A DNA stretch of 26,101 nt. It comes from JAFDZO01 sp038225955 (GTDB lineage Bacteria; Bacteroidota; Ignavibacteria; Tepidaquicellales; Tepidaquicellaceae). Positions within the stretch are counted from its first letter, which is position 1, and the number at the start of each line of letters is the position of its first letter. The stretch lies in contig JBBRQV010000030.1 in the NCBI GenBank assembly GCA_038225955.1, positions 1 to 26,101 of the forward strand, written 5' to 3'. Below the pieces are notes generated by a model. The model saw nothing but the letters and a program-made list of their open reading frames with translations. It was not told where the DNA came from and made no database searches. Shown piece after piece: positions 16,471-24,467 of the stretch. A program made the translations under genes and the position numbers.

Positions 16471-17012
16471 TGGATATTCTTGTTGATATGGACGGGGTTA
16501 TCGCAGATTTTGAAGGTGAGTTTTTAAAAAGATGGAGAGCAAATCATCCCGAAAAAAGTTATGTGTCGCATGAAGAAAGAAAAGGTTTTTGGCTGAGAGA
16601 ACAATACCCTCTAGAGTATAGGGAATTTGTTCAGGAAATTTATCATGCGCCGGGATTTTATTACGGTCTACCAGCAATTGAAGGAAGTCTTGAGGCTTTG
16701 GCTTACATGCTGGAACAAGGGCATAATGTAAGAATCTGCACTTCGCCTATGCTGCCTAAATATGAAAACTGTGTTCTGGAAAAATATCACTGGCTTGCCG
16801 ATCATCTTGGTTCTGCCTGGGTAGAAAGAATGATAATGACGAAAGATAAAACGATGGTGCGCGGAGATATACTTATTGATGACATGCCTGAAGTCAAAGG
16901 TTCACTGACTCCGCTATGGGAACACATTGTTTACACTCAGAACTACAATAAGGATATAGATTATAAAAGAAGAATGACGTGGCAAAATTTTAAGGAGGTA
17001 TTAAATGTTTAA
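16470..17012 (+). CDS. HAD-family 5'(3')-deoxyribonucleotidase (NT5C-like)
   Basis: This 180-residue HAD phosphatase resembles the cytosolic pyrimidine 5'-nucleotidase/5'(3')-deoxyribonucleotidase family. Motif I is LVDMDGVIADF with Asp6 as nucleophile and Asp8. Motif II is CTSP (Thr91/Ser92), motif III Lys125, and motif IV LIDDMP (Asp137, Asp138). Such enzymes dephosphorylate dUMP/dTMP-type nucleotides and help balance dNTP pools. It overlaps the upstream stop (TAATG) and its last 8 bases overlap the pgi start. A GGAGG lies 15-19 bases before its start, rather far for a classic Shine-Dalgarno site. Confidence 0.85.
   Translation: MDILVDMDGVIADFEGEFLKRWRANHPEKSYVSHEERKGFWLREQYPLEYREFVQEIYHAPGFYYGLPAIEGSLEALAYMLEQGHNVRICTSPMLPKYENCVLEKYHWLADHLGSAWVERMIMTKDKTMVRGDILIDDMPEVKGSLTPLWEHIVYTQNYNKDIDYKRRMTWQNFKEVLNV
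16990..17004 (+). promoter_or_regulatory. Strong Shine-Dalgarno sequence before pgi
   Basis: AAGGAGG followed by TATTAA and ATG at 17005 is a near-perfect ribosome binding site with ideal spacing. It lies inside the 3' end of the nucleotidase gene. Most other genes here have only A/T-rich leaders, so this one is exceptional. Confidence 0.8.
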
Positions 17013-18339
17013 CGCTCTTAAAGAAACTCGCGATGTAGTAAAAGTTAATGTTGATAGCTGCGCGAACTTTGTTTCCTTCAATGATATTGAAAGCTTTTCA
17101 CCTGCAGTTATTCATGCGAATGAAACTCTTGCAAATAAAACAGGCTTAGGAAAAGATTATCTTGGATGGATAAAGCTGCCCTCTGAAATATCTGAGGACT
17201 TAGTTGATCAGATTCAGTTTGCCGCAGAGAAAATGGCGGAGAAGTCTGAAGTGATTGTCGTGATTGGTATCGGTGGTTCATATCTCGGAGCAAGAGCAGT
17301 AATAGATGCGCTTTCAGATAATTTTAATTACCTGACACCAAAAAATAAAAGAGTTACGCCTATAATGGTTTATGCAGGGAATAATCTTGGAGAAGATTAT
17401 CATTACGATTTAATAAAGGCATTGGATAATTATGATTACTCGTTAATAGTGATTTCAAAATCTGGCACAACAACTGAGCCGGCTTTGGCATTCCGTCTTT
17501 TAAAAAATCACCTTGAAAGTAAATACAGCGTACCCGATGCGCGAAGCAGAATTATTGCTATCACGGATAAATCGAAAGGCGCATTAAGAAAAGTTGCCCA
17601 GCACGAAGGATACAAAACTTTTTCAATTCCCGATGATGTTGGCGGAAGATATTCAGTTCTTACCCCCGTTGGTTTAATGCCAATTGCTGCTGCAGGAATA
17701 AATATAAAAGAACTTATTAAAGGAGCGGTTGAGATGGAAAAATTTCTTGGAGCGCAAAAAGATTTATTTGCAAATCCTGCTAACTTGTATGCAGCAACGA
17801 GAAATGCTTTGTATAGAAAAGGTCAGTTTATTGAAATCCTTGCAACGTACACACCAAGCCTTCAATATTTTATTGAGTGGTGGAAGCAGCTTTACGGTGA
17901 GAGCGAAGGAAAAGAACACAAAGGAATTTTTCCTGCAGGAGTAACCTTAACTACGGACCTGCACTCAATGGGTCAGTTGATTCAGGAAGGCGCAAGAAAT
18001 ATTTTTGAAACAGTAATAAAAGTTGGTACATCGAACTCGACACTGTTAATTCCTGAAGCTCCTGATAATGCCGATGAACTTAACTACCTCGCAGGAAAAA
18101 AGATGAGCTATGTAAACGAGAAAGCTATGGAAGGAACATTAATGGCTCACGTTGATGGCGGAGTACCGAATATAGTTGTATCTATTCCGGAACTGAACGC
18201 AAGATATTTAGGTCAGTTTATTTACTTCTTTGAGAAAGCTTGTGCTGTCAGCGGATATTTGCTCGGTGTAAATCCATTTAATCAACCCGGTGTTGAAGCA
18301 TATAAAAAGAATATGTTTAAGTTATTAGGAAAAAAATAG
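17005..18339 (+). CDS. pgi: Glucose-6-phosphate isomerase
   Basis: PGI interconverts glucose-6-phosphate and fructose-6-phosphate. The 444-residue length matches the shorter bacterial form (Bacillus/Thermotoga type) rather than the 550-residue form. Landmarks are GIGGSYLGAR (88-97), the phosphate-binding SKSGTTTEP (151-159), DDVGGRYSVLTPVG, and the catalytic Glu299 in YGESEGKEHKG. The C-terminal LGVNPFNQPGVEAYK is the usual end motif with the catalytic Lys. Its start overlaps the nucleotidase gene by 8 bases and is preceded by a strong Shine-Dalgarno sequence, so it is the last gene of an overlapping three-gene operon. Confidence 0.97.
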   Translation: MFNALKETRDVVKVNVDSCANFVSFNDIESFSPAVIHANETLANKTGLGKDYLGWIKLPSEISEDLVDQIQFAAEKMAEKSEVIVVIGIGGSYLGARAVIDALSDNFNYLTPKNKRVTPIMVYAGNNLGEDYHYDLIKALDNYDYSLIVISKSGTTTEPALAFRLLKNHLESKYSVPDARSRIIAITDKSKGALRKVAQHEGYKTFSIPDDVGGRYSVLTPVGLMPIAAAGINIKELIKGAVEMEKFLGAQKDLFANPANLYAATRNALYRKGQFIEILATYTPSLQYFIEWWKQLYGESEGKEHKGIFPAGVTLTTDLHSMGQLIQEGARNIFETVIKVGTSNSTLLIPEAPDNADELNYLAGKKMSYVNEKAMEGTLMAHVDGGVPNIVVSIPELNARYLGQFIYFFEKACAVSGYLLGVNPFNQPGVEAYKKNMFKLLGKK

Positions 18340-18369
18340 TTTTACGATAAGAAATTTTTTATTTCTCTG

Positions 18370-18455
18370 ATGCCCAAACCCCTGTTTGGGCATTGCTATA
18401 TAAAAACCGCTTTTATAATTGTTCCGTCCCAAACACGGGTTTGGGACGGAGGCAT
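18370..18455. repeat. Three-armed palindromic element, copy 3 (86 bp)
   Basis: Three hairpins follow each other. Arm 1 is GCCCAAAC/GTTTGGGC (18372-18391), which can extend by two pairs. Arm 2 is the A/T-only TATAAAA/TTTTATA (18399-18417). Arm 3 is the 11-bp CCGTCCCAAAC/GTTTGGGACGG (18424-18449). A short outer pairing ATGCC (18370-18374) with GGCAT (18451-18455) is possible but competes with arm 1. The order (G/C-rich, A/T-rich, G/C-rich arm) is that of the 101-bp copies, while the ends differ from GGCGCC. It lies between pgi and the next gene and could act as the pgi terminator; no T-run follows it directly. Confidence 0.75.
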
Positions 18456-18476
18456 AAAAAACTTACATAAACTTTT

Positions 18477-20618
18477 ATGAAAAAGCTTACCCTTCTATTT
18501 TTTTCATTCTTATTAATCACAAATATTGCTTTCGCTCAAAATTTTTCACCCGAAGAAAAAGAAATTTTATTGCTTCAGGATTCGAGAACACTGGGTGAAA
18601 ACGATAAGCTCCTCACTTATTTAAAATCAGACAATAAAGATATAGTCAACCGCGCATTATTTGCGCTCGCAAATCTTCAGGATTCATCTACGGTAGATGA
18701 GATTGGAATGGTATTACTGGAAAATCCAACCCCTGAAGTAAAGTATATGGCTGCTTATGCGTTGGGACAAATTCCCTGCGAACCATCACAAATATTTTTA
18801 AGGACTGCATTAAAATCCGAAACTAATTTTTATGTGAAGACACAATTACTAGAGGCAATAGGCAAAGTTGGCAGTGAGGAAGATTTACAGTATGTGTATG
18901 AAGTGATTGAGCCGGGCTATAACCTTACCAAGGCTGTTGCTCTGATGAGGTTTGGACTCAGAAAAATTAAAAATGAGAAATCGTTTCAGACTCTCACAGA
19001 TATTTTAAAATCGAGCACTGAAAATGAAACTAAGATACTTTGTCTGTATACTATGTGGAGAACGGGTGATGCTCCATTACTAAAACCTCATACTGAATTA
19101 CTTAAAAGCTACTTAAAAGACCCAGAACCATTAGTAAGGTCCTATGCTGTAAGTTCATTAGGAAAACTAAAGGATAAAAAAATACTTTTTGATATTTTAG
19201 ATAATGCAAAAAACGAAACTGACTGGAGAGTTAAAGTAAACTCTTTAAACATAATTAATAATTTTACCTATGAAGATTTAAAGGATGACCAATCAAAAAT
19301 AAATGCTGCTCTTACTTCCTTAGTAAATAGCAGAGAAGTGCCTGATGATAACAAAGTCTCTTATGTAACAGCATATTTAGGCGCGGTAAACAGATTGTAT
19401 TCAAATCAGAATTTTACAATTTCCGGAAATAAAGAGCTATACGATTTTCTTACTGCAATTACACTTGATGCTTCAAAATCAAAAAATGCTGTTATAGGTG
19501 AGGCGTTTAAAACTCAAGGTAATATCTTTAAAGATGAAATGAAGAACGAGCTTATCCGGAAATTTAAAGCAACAAATGATTTTGATTTAAAAGCAGATAT
19601 AATAAGAGCCTTCAGTAGTTTTAAAGACGGAATGATTTATCGTGATGTACGCGACCTGATTACTAATGAAGTTCAGACTTACGGACAGACTCACACTATC
19701 GATAAAGAAAAATATATCGGAGCGGAAGACCTTGCAAAAATATACAGAGCGTATTCTGAATTAATAAATGCCTCTCTTCCCAAAGTTGGAGATGAAGATA
19801 AAAATACAATTAGATTAATCTGCTACGACTTTCTTACTTCAAAAGATGTTACTATAGTTGGAAACTGCTTAGAGACTCTGAAAGATTCTTCACTACAAAA
19901 AAATACATGGAAAGCGGAGACTTCACAAATTATTCAGTTTGAGTATCCTAATTTAGTTCTGCCGCAGGATTTTGATTTAGTAAATACATACATAGATTTC
20001 ATAGGAGAAATGAAGATTGAGGCATTAAAGACAAACCTCGAAATGAATATAAGCAGCAGTGAATATGAAACAACAAAAAGATCTATAGATGCTTTGAAGA
20101 AAATTACAGGCAATGATTATTCTGATAGAGTAAAGGGAAAGATTTACAATAAAAATTTCGATTGGGATTATTTTGCAAAAATTTACAAAGATAAATACGC
20201 ATCCGTTAAGACAAATAAAGGGGTAATAAAAATTGAAATGTTTCCTGAAGTAACTCCGTTTACAGTGTATAATTTTGTTAAGCTCTCCGAGAAAGGATAT
20301 TATAATGGTACAATTTTTCATAGAGTCGTTCCGAATTTTGTAATACAGGGCGGCGACCCTACTGCTACAGGCAACGGCGGACCAGGGTATTCGATACGAA
20401 GTGAGTTATCGCAATTCAATTATTTAACAGGTGGTGTGGGTATGGCATCAAGTGGAAAAGATACGGAAGGCTCGCAGTGGTTTATTACTCACTCTCCGCA
20501 GTTTCATCTGGATTCAAAGTACACGATATTCGGAATTGTTAAAGATGGTCAGGATGTGGTTGATAAAATTCAGATTGGTGATAAGATTGAATCAATAAGT
20601 TTTGCTCCCACGAGGTAG
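18477..20618 (+). CDS. Exported HEAT-repeat protein with C-terminal cyclophilin (peptidyl-prolyl isomerase) domain
   Basis: The signal peptide MKKLTLLFFSFLLITNIAFA has a cleavage site before QNF. Residues about 40-330 are HEAT/PBS-lyase-like helical repeats (for example DIVNRALFALANL, EVKYMAAYALGQI, VKTQLLEAIGKV, LVRSYAVSSLGKL). A less regular helical region follows to about 570. Residues about 575-713 are a cyclophilin-type isomerase: FHRVVPNFVIQGGDP with the catalytic Arg616, GMASSGKDTEGSQWFIT and LDSKYTIFG. Trp replaces the usual Phe in the SQFFI motif. The protein probably acts in the periplasm on folding or assembly of envelope proteins, with the repeats as a docking scaffold; that role is inference. 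Confidence 0.92.
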   Translation: MKKLTLLFFSFLLITNIAFAQNFSPEEKEILLLQDSRTLGENDKLLTYLKSDNKDIVNRALFALANLQDSSTVDEIGMVLLENPTPEVKYMAAYALGQIPCEPSQIFLRTALKSETNFYVKTQLLEAIGKVGSEEDLQYVYEVIEPGYNLTKAVALMRFGLRKIKNEKSFQTLTDILKSSTENETKILCLYTMWRTGDAPLLKPHTELLKSYLKDPEPLVRSYAVSSLGKLKDKKILFDILDNAKNETDWRVKVNSLNIINNFTYEDLKDDQSKINAALTSLVNSREVPDDNKVSYVTAYLGAVNRLYSNQNFTISGNKELYDFLTAITLDASKSKNAVIGEAFKTQGNIFKDEMKNELIRKFKATNDFDLKADIIRAFSSFKDGMIYRDVRDLITNEVQTYGQTHTIDKEKYIGAEDLAKIYRAYSELINASLPKVGDEDKNTIRLICYDFLTSKDVTIVGNCLETLKDSSLQKNTWKAETSQIIQFEYPNLVLPQDFDLVNTYIDFIGEMKIEALKTNLEMNISSSEYETTKRSIDALKKITGNDYSDRVKGKIYNKNFDWDYFAKIYKDKYASVKTNKGVIKIEMFPEVTPFTVYNFVKLSEKGYYNGTIFHRVVPNFVIQGGDPTATGNGGPGYSIRSELSQFNYLTGGVGMASSGKDTEGSQWFITHSPQFHLDSKYTIFGIVKDGQDVVDKIQIGDKIESISFAPTR

Positions 20619-20645
20619 AATTAATAAACATTCTGCAATAAGTAT

Positions 20646-20689
20646 TTGCCACGACTTAAAAGTCGTGACAATTTTTACTATTAAAAATT
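20646..20689. terminator. Two-hairpin bidirectional terminator
   Basis: CACGACTT/AAGTCGTG (20650-20667) can extend by a TTG/CAA clamp, and a second hairpin AATTTTTA/TAAAAATT (20670-20689) adds T-rich sequence on both strands. It lies between convergent genes ending at 20618 (+) and 20712 (-), and would serve both. Confidence 0.65.
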
Positions 20690-20711
20690 TCTTTCAATAA
20701 AAAAGAACTAT

Positions 20712-21380
20712 TTATAACTTTCCAATTTCTCTTATATCCAATGTTTTATAAATCTTCATTCCTTCCATAGGAGGATTTTTTGCTGCGTGTAAAATTGTAT
20801 TGAGAACTTGCTGAAGCTTTACAAGCCCAAGATTAATTGCCTGCTCTCTAGTGGCAGGAATTAATTCAAAGATTTTATACAGTGGAAGAAAAAGCAAAGG
20901 CCAGTAATGCCACGGACCGATTACATACCATGGTCTTATTATAGATGAAGGAATTTTGTTTTCTTCCAAAAGCTCTTCGCCGTATTTCCTTACTTTTATA
21001 AATTCCTTCATAATAGGGGCAGGCATTGCAATGCTTAGATAAATAAAATGCTTTACTCCCGAATACTTTGCTGCATTAACAGATGCCTCTACGGAAGCTA
21101 GATCAATTTTCTTAAACTGATTAGTTTTAGCAGGAGACGGATGAGAAACACCAACTAACTGTATAAATGTATCACAGCCCTTTACGTTTTCTTTGAAAGT
21201 ACTTTCATCCAACGCATTGCCTTCAACTTTAATACATCCTTCCGGTAGTTTATTAAGCGATTTTTTTCTGGCAAGCGCGGTTACGTTGAATCCCTCTTTA
21301 ATCAGGATAGGTATTATTCTGCTTCCTATGTATCCCGTACCGCCTGTGATGAAAACATTCTTATTTACTACAATGCTCAT
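20712..21380 (-). CDS. NAD(P)-binding atypical SDR / NmrA-like epimerase family protein
   Basis: The 222-residue protein has the Rossmann start VFITGGTGYIGSRIIPILI (9-27) with GGTGYIG for the dinucleotide phosphates, a second strand FNVTALARKK suggesting NADP preference through Arg/Lys, then VEGNALD and GCDTFIQLVG. It lacks a clear YxxxK in the usual place, having LSIAMPAP and VRKYGEELL, with Tyr-Gly-Glu-Glu as often seen in atypical SDRs. Members of this group act as redox sensors, assembly factors or sugar epimerases; the exact job is unknown. It is divergent to the metalloprotease gene with 48 bases between starts, so both promoters must overlap there. Confidence 0.82.
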   Translation of the reverse strand: MSIVVNKNVFITGGTGYIGSRIIPILIKEGFNVTALARKKSLNKLPEGCIKVEGNALDESTFKENVKGCDTFIQLVGVSHPSPAKTNQFKKIDLASVEASVNAAKYSGVKHFIYLSIAMPAPIMKEFIKVRKYGEELLEENKIPSSIIRPWYVIGPWHYWPLLFLPLYKIFELIPATREQAINLGLVKLQQVLNTILHAAKNPPMEGMKIYKTLDIREIGKL

Positions 21381-21428
21381 TGTATTACTTTAGGGTAATT
21401 ATTAATTTATAAAAAACTAAATTCATTT

Positions 21429-23660
21429 ATGAAACTATTTTTTATTCCAATTATTGCTTTTTTTCTTTGTGTTTCAAGTATATACGCGCAAAGTACTTCA
21501 ACGGATTTATTCACCGCTAATTCATCACCTGATGTATCTCTATCAGAAAAATTTGATTCCCAGGTAAAAGACCCTGTCTTTTTAAAGATAAATAAAACCG
21601 AATTAACGAGATTATTTTCTGAAAGAAATAATTCTTTAGAAATAAACATTCCTGTTCACCTTAGAAATGTAAACTCAAATGCAGTGCTTCAGCTTACTAA
21701 ATTTGAAGTTGTTACTCCTCAGACCAGAATTGTTAAAAAAACTGCTGCAGGCGAAGAAGAAATGCCCGCGTTAAAAAGCAGCATATTATCTTATACAGGC
21801 AAAGTAAGAGGTATGGATAATTCATTCGTAACAATTACATTCAGTGAAAATAAAGTAGTAGGAATTTTAATGTCGGATAAAGATACTTATACAATCGGAA
21901 CTACAGATGAAAACGATATGAGCAATGTTAATTATATTTTGTTTCAGGAAAGCCTCAGAAAGGTACACAAAGATTTCAAGTGCGGCTCTGAAACAATGCA
22001 GGCATCAGATGAAATTAAAAAATTAATGCAGGAGTACAAACCAAAATCTACTACTGCAACTCCAACTTTTTTAAAAGCCCAGGTTGCTGTTGATGTTGAT
22101 TTTGTTACATACAATTCTTTCGGTGGCAATATGACCAATGCAACTGCATGGGCATTAGCTCACATGAGTGCCGTCTCCGCAACTTATGTAAAGGAAATTA
22201 ATTGCCAGCTTGAAATTTCTTATTTAAGAATATGGGCAGTACAAGACCCGTATACTTCTACTGATGGCCCGACAATGCTTGATCAATTTACAAATGATTG
22301 GAATGCAACACAGCAAGGCGTCCCCAGAGTAATAGCACACTTATTATCAAGGAGAACAAATGTGAATGTGGCCGGTATTGCATGGTTAGGTGTTTTATGC
22401 AGCCCGAATTTAGGATATGGTTTATCTGCAACGTTAACAGGAGCCGCGCCGAATCTTCCGAATTACACTTACGATGTTGAAACAACTGCCCATGAAATAG
22501 GACATAACTTCGGCTCACAGCACACTCACAATTGCAGCTGGGTTGGCGGACCGATTGATACATGCTCTGATATAGAAGGCGGATGTTACTCAGGCCCTTT
22601 ACATCCTGCAGTTGGTACAATAATGAGTTATTGTGATATTTCGGGTGGTTCTGTAATAATGACTTTCGGCCCACAGCCCGGTACACTTATTCGTAACAGA
22701 GCAGAAAATGCAAGCTGCATTACTACTAATGACAGAGCTATTCTACTTGCATTACCTAAGGGTGGCGAAACTTTTAGAACAGGTAATACAGCAGCCATAT
22801 GGTGGGGTACAAGCGGAACCGGAACTGTGAATATAGAATTCTCATCCAATAACGGTGCAAACTGGAGTGTGATACAAAATAATGTTCCAGCACAGCAAAG
22901 AACTTTAAACTGGGTTGTGCCATACATTGCATCGACTTCTCAGGCAAAAGTAAGGATTTACAATTCTGCAAATCCTTCTGAGGCTGATACATCTCATACA
23001 GCATTCAGAATTATTCTAAACCTGAATTATTTCACGGCGAATACACCGCCGCAGCTTACTCTTTTGCAGGTCAATCCAAACGCAATAAATTCATATCAGA
23101 CTTTTTCATGGGGAAGCTCAGGTTCACATTCTTCTATAAGATATAATTGGAAAATCAGACGACCGGGAAGTCCTGACAGATTATTCCAAAGTAATAACGG
23201 AGGAGCGGATTCAAATATTACATTAAGATACAGCATGCTGGATTCCATCCGCGCATCATTCAATGCAGGAGATTCTATTCTTACGCTTTGGTCTGCAACT
23301 GCATATAACGGAATTGACTCTTCTACTTCTAACTCACTTATAGTGATTCTTAAAAAAACATCCGTGGGAATTACACAAATTTCTTCCGTTATTCCAATAG
23401 AGTATAGTTTATTTAATAACTATCCGAATCCCTTCAACCCTGTAACAAATATTAAATTCGATATTCCGAAATCGTCTTTTGTTAAATTGTATATCTACGA
23501 TTCAAAGGGAGCATTAGTAAATGAGCTTGTGAATTCAAATCTGCAGGCAGGTTCTTACAGCTATAGTTTTGATGCTTCACATCTCTCAAGCGGAGTATAT
23601 TTCTACAGGGTAGAAGCAGGAAGTTTTACTGGTACAAAGAGAATGATACTGGTAAAATAA
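21429..23660 (+). CDS. Secreted zinc metalloprotease (reprolysin/M12B-like) with T9SS sorting domain
   Basis: The signal peptide is MKLFFIPIIAFFLCVSSIYA, then a propeptide to about 215. The catalytic domain spans about 216-430 with HEIGHNFGSQH (355-365; zinc ligands His355, His359, His365; Glu356 catalytic) and the Met-turn GTIMSYCD (396-403). Several cysteines around NCSW, TCSD and GGCYSG suggest disulfides, as in secreted members. Middle domains (about 445-650) look Ig/Fn3-like. The last 75 residues are a type A T9SS sorting domain: NYPNPFNPVTNIKFDIP, then GVYFYRVEAGSF and KRMILVK. It should therefore cross the outer membrane by T9SS and be released or surface-attached. An FKCG in the propeptide (Cys185) may act as a cysteine switch. 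Confidence 0.93.
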   Translation: MKLFFIPIIAFFLCVSSIYAQSTSTDLFTANSSPDVSLSEKFDSQVKDPVFLKINKTELTRLFSERNNSLEINIPVHLRNVNSNAVLQLTKFEVVTPQTRIVKKTAAGEEEMPALKSSILSYTGKVRGMDNSFVTITFSENKVVGILMSDKDTYTIGTTDENDMSNVNYILFQESLRKVHKDFKCGSETMQASDEIKKLMQEYKPKSTTATPTFLKAQVAVDVDFVTYNSFGGNMTNATAWALAHMSAVSATYVKEINCQLEISYLRIWAVQDPYTSTDGPTMLDQFTNDWNATQQGVPRVIAHLLSRRTNVNVAGIAWLGVLCSPNLGYGLSATLTGAAPNLPNYTYDVETTAHEIGHNFGSQHTHNCSWVGGPIDTCSDIEGGCYSGPLHPAVGTIMSYCDISGGSVIMTFGPQPGTLIRNRAENASCITTNDRAILLALPKGGETFRTGNTAAIWWGTSGTGTVNIEFSSNNGANWSVIQNNVPAQQRTLNWVVPYIASTSQAKVRIYNSANPSEADTSHTAFRIILNLNYFTANTPPQLTLLQVNPNAINSYQTFSWGSSGSHSSIRYNWKIRRPGSPDRLFQSNNGGADSNITLRYSMLDSIRASFNAGDSILTLWSATAYNGIDSSTSNSLIVILKKTSVGITQISSVIPIEYSLFNNYPNPFNPVTNIKFDIPKSSFVKLYIYDSKGALVNELVNSNLQAGSYSYSFDASHLSSGVYFYRVEAGSFTGTKRMILVK

Positions 23661-23683
23661 TTTTTAAAATATTCGTGCAAAAA

Positions 23684-23719
23684 TAAAAACCCGGAAGAGA
23701 TAATCAACCGGGTTTTTTT
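23684..23719 (+). terminator. Rho-independent terminator after the metalloprotease gene
   Basis: The stem AACCCGG / CCGGGTT has a loop of about 14 bases and is followed by a TTTTTTT run, about 25 bases after the stop codon. It is the clearest intrinsic terminator in the window. Confidence 0.88.
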
Positions 23720-23843
23720 GTAATGAAGCCCCGCCACCAGGCTTTCTGCTCTAAATCGTTTGAGAAATTATTCTTCTCTAAAAATAACCTAATGACGGGA
23801 ATTGTACTGAACGTTATGTTTTACCCCTAAAACAAATTTATGT

Positions 23844-23966
23844 TCAGATTTGAAAAATTCCCCTAATCACCTGGGCTCCAAATGTAATCACCTGATACAG
23901 CAAGGCGATTGAGAATACTACCAGAACCGCAGGGATTACAAATTTTTTTGAAATGTTGTCAACCAT
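23844..23966 (-). CDS. Candidate 40-residue single-pass membrane peptide
   Basis: An ATG at 23966 opens a 40-codon frame ending in TGA at 23844-23846. The product begins MVDNISKKFVIPAVLVVFSI and ends with VIRGIFQI. It has a short charged head, one probable membrane helix (about residues 9-28) and an amphipathic tail. The short length makes chance possible, but the composition is that of a small membrane protein and the frame sits alone in a gene-free stretch. I do not recognise a family. Conservation in related genomes would decide. Confidence 0.4.
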   Translation of the reverse strand: MVDNISKKFVIPAVLVVFSIALLYQVITFGAQVIRGIFQI

Positions 23967-24210
23967 AGGATTGGGTTTTAATTGTTAATTAATGACTTCA
24001 GCACCCCTTTATACACATCCCGTGCCAAAAAAAATGTGAAGATTCAGGCTATTTTTAACCTGCGAATTCCCAAAAGATAGTCGGAAATTTTCTCAAAATT
24101 GGACAAAATAGTAAACTAACTACTTCTAATGCCTCCATGCCAAAGTTTTTTAACGCACTAACATATTCATTTATAATCTCCTGCGTTCTGTAGTGGGATG
24201 CGGCTTTCCT
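23967..24210. other. Gene-free stretch upstream of the tRNA-derived repeats
   Basis: I see no supported gene, RNA or strong hairpin here. A 60-codon frame on the - strand (24055-24237) begins within the tRNA-derived repeat C and is probably chance. Confidence 0.5.
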
Positions 24211-24307
24211 AAAAATAAGCCGCTTGGAGTTAAACAAAGGCTTGTGCCCGGATTGGAATCGAACAGATACCCCTTTACAGGCAATCCCGCCTTAGGCGGG
24301 ACGACGC
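24211..24307 (-). pseudogene. tRNA-Leu 3' half remnant plus decayed terminator (repeat unit C)
   Basis: The sequence TGCCCGGATTGGAATCGAAC (from 24245) is the T-arm and acceptor 3' strand of the tRNA at 24468, with several changes (GGATTGG for GGGATCGG and CAGAT for CCGAT). It is followed by CCCCTTTACAGGCAA from the variable arm and then the palindrome TCCCGCC TTA GGCGGGA (24285-24301) where the anticodon arm should be. The adjoining terminator (24211-24242) is degraded. D-arm and acceptor 5' strand are missing, so it cannot give a tRNA. It is the most decayed unit of the tandem array. Confidence 0.75.
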
Positions 24308-24318
24308 CTCTTTCCTAA

Positions 24319-24419
24319 AATAAAAAAGCCGCTTGGAGTTAACCAAACGGCTTTGTGCCCGGGATCGGAATCGAACCGATACCCCTTTACAAGCAATCCC
24401 GCCTTAGGCGGGACGACGC
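24319..24419 (-). pseudogene. tRNA-Leu 3' half remnant plus intact terminator (repeat unit B)
   Basis: This unit lies 112 bases from the true tRNA's matching point and 111 from unit C. The acceptor 3' strand and T-arm (24356-24380) match the tRNA exactly, and the variable region is nearly the same. The anticodon arm is replaced by the palindrome TCCCGCC TTA GGCGGGA (24397-24413), after which CGACGCC shows no further tRNA homology. The downstream terminator (24319-24354) matches that of the tRNA base for base. It is a duplicated fragment, not a functional tRNA. Confidence 0.8.
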
Positions 24420-24430
24420 CTCTTTCCTAA

Positions 24431-24466
24431 AATAAAAAAGCCGCTTGGAGTTAACCAAACGGCTTT
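24431..24466 (-). terminator. Rho-independent terminator of tRNA-Leu
   Basis: Read on the - strand: AAAGCCG, mismatch, TTGG, loop TTAACT, CCAA, mismatch, CGGCTTT, then TTTATTTT. It begins one base after the tRNA 3' end. The same terminator is repeated intact in unit B and decayed in unit C. Confidence 0.85.
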
Positions 24467-24467
24467 G

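Noticed and set aside
22288..22686. 132-codon - strand frame
   Set aside because: It lies opposite the zinc-binding region of the metalloprotease, whose motifs are unambiguous.
24055..24237. 60-codon - strand frame
   Set aside because: It begins in the tRNA-derived repeat C, has no recognised motif, and shows no coupling to other genes.
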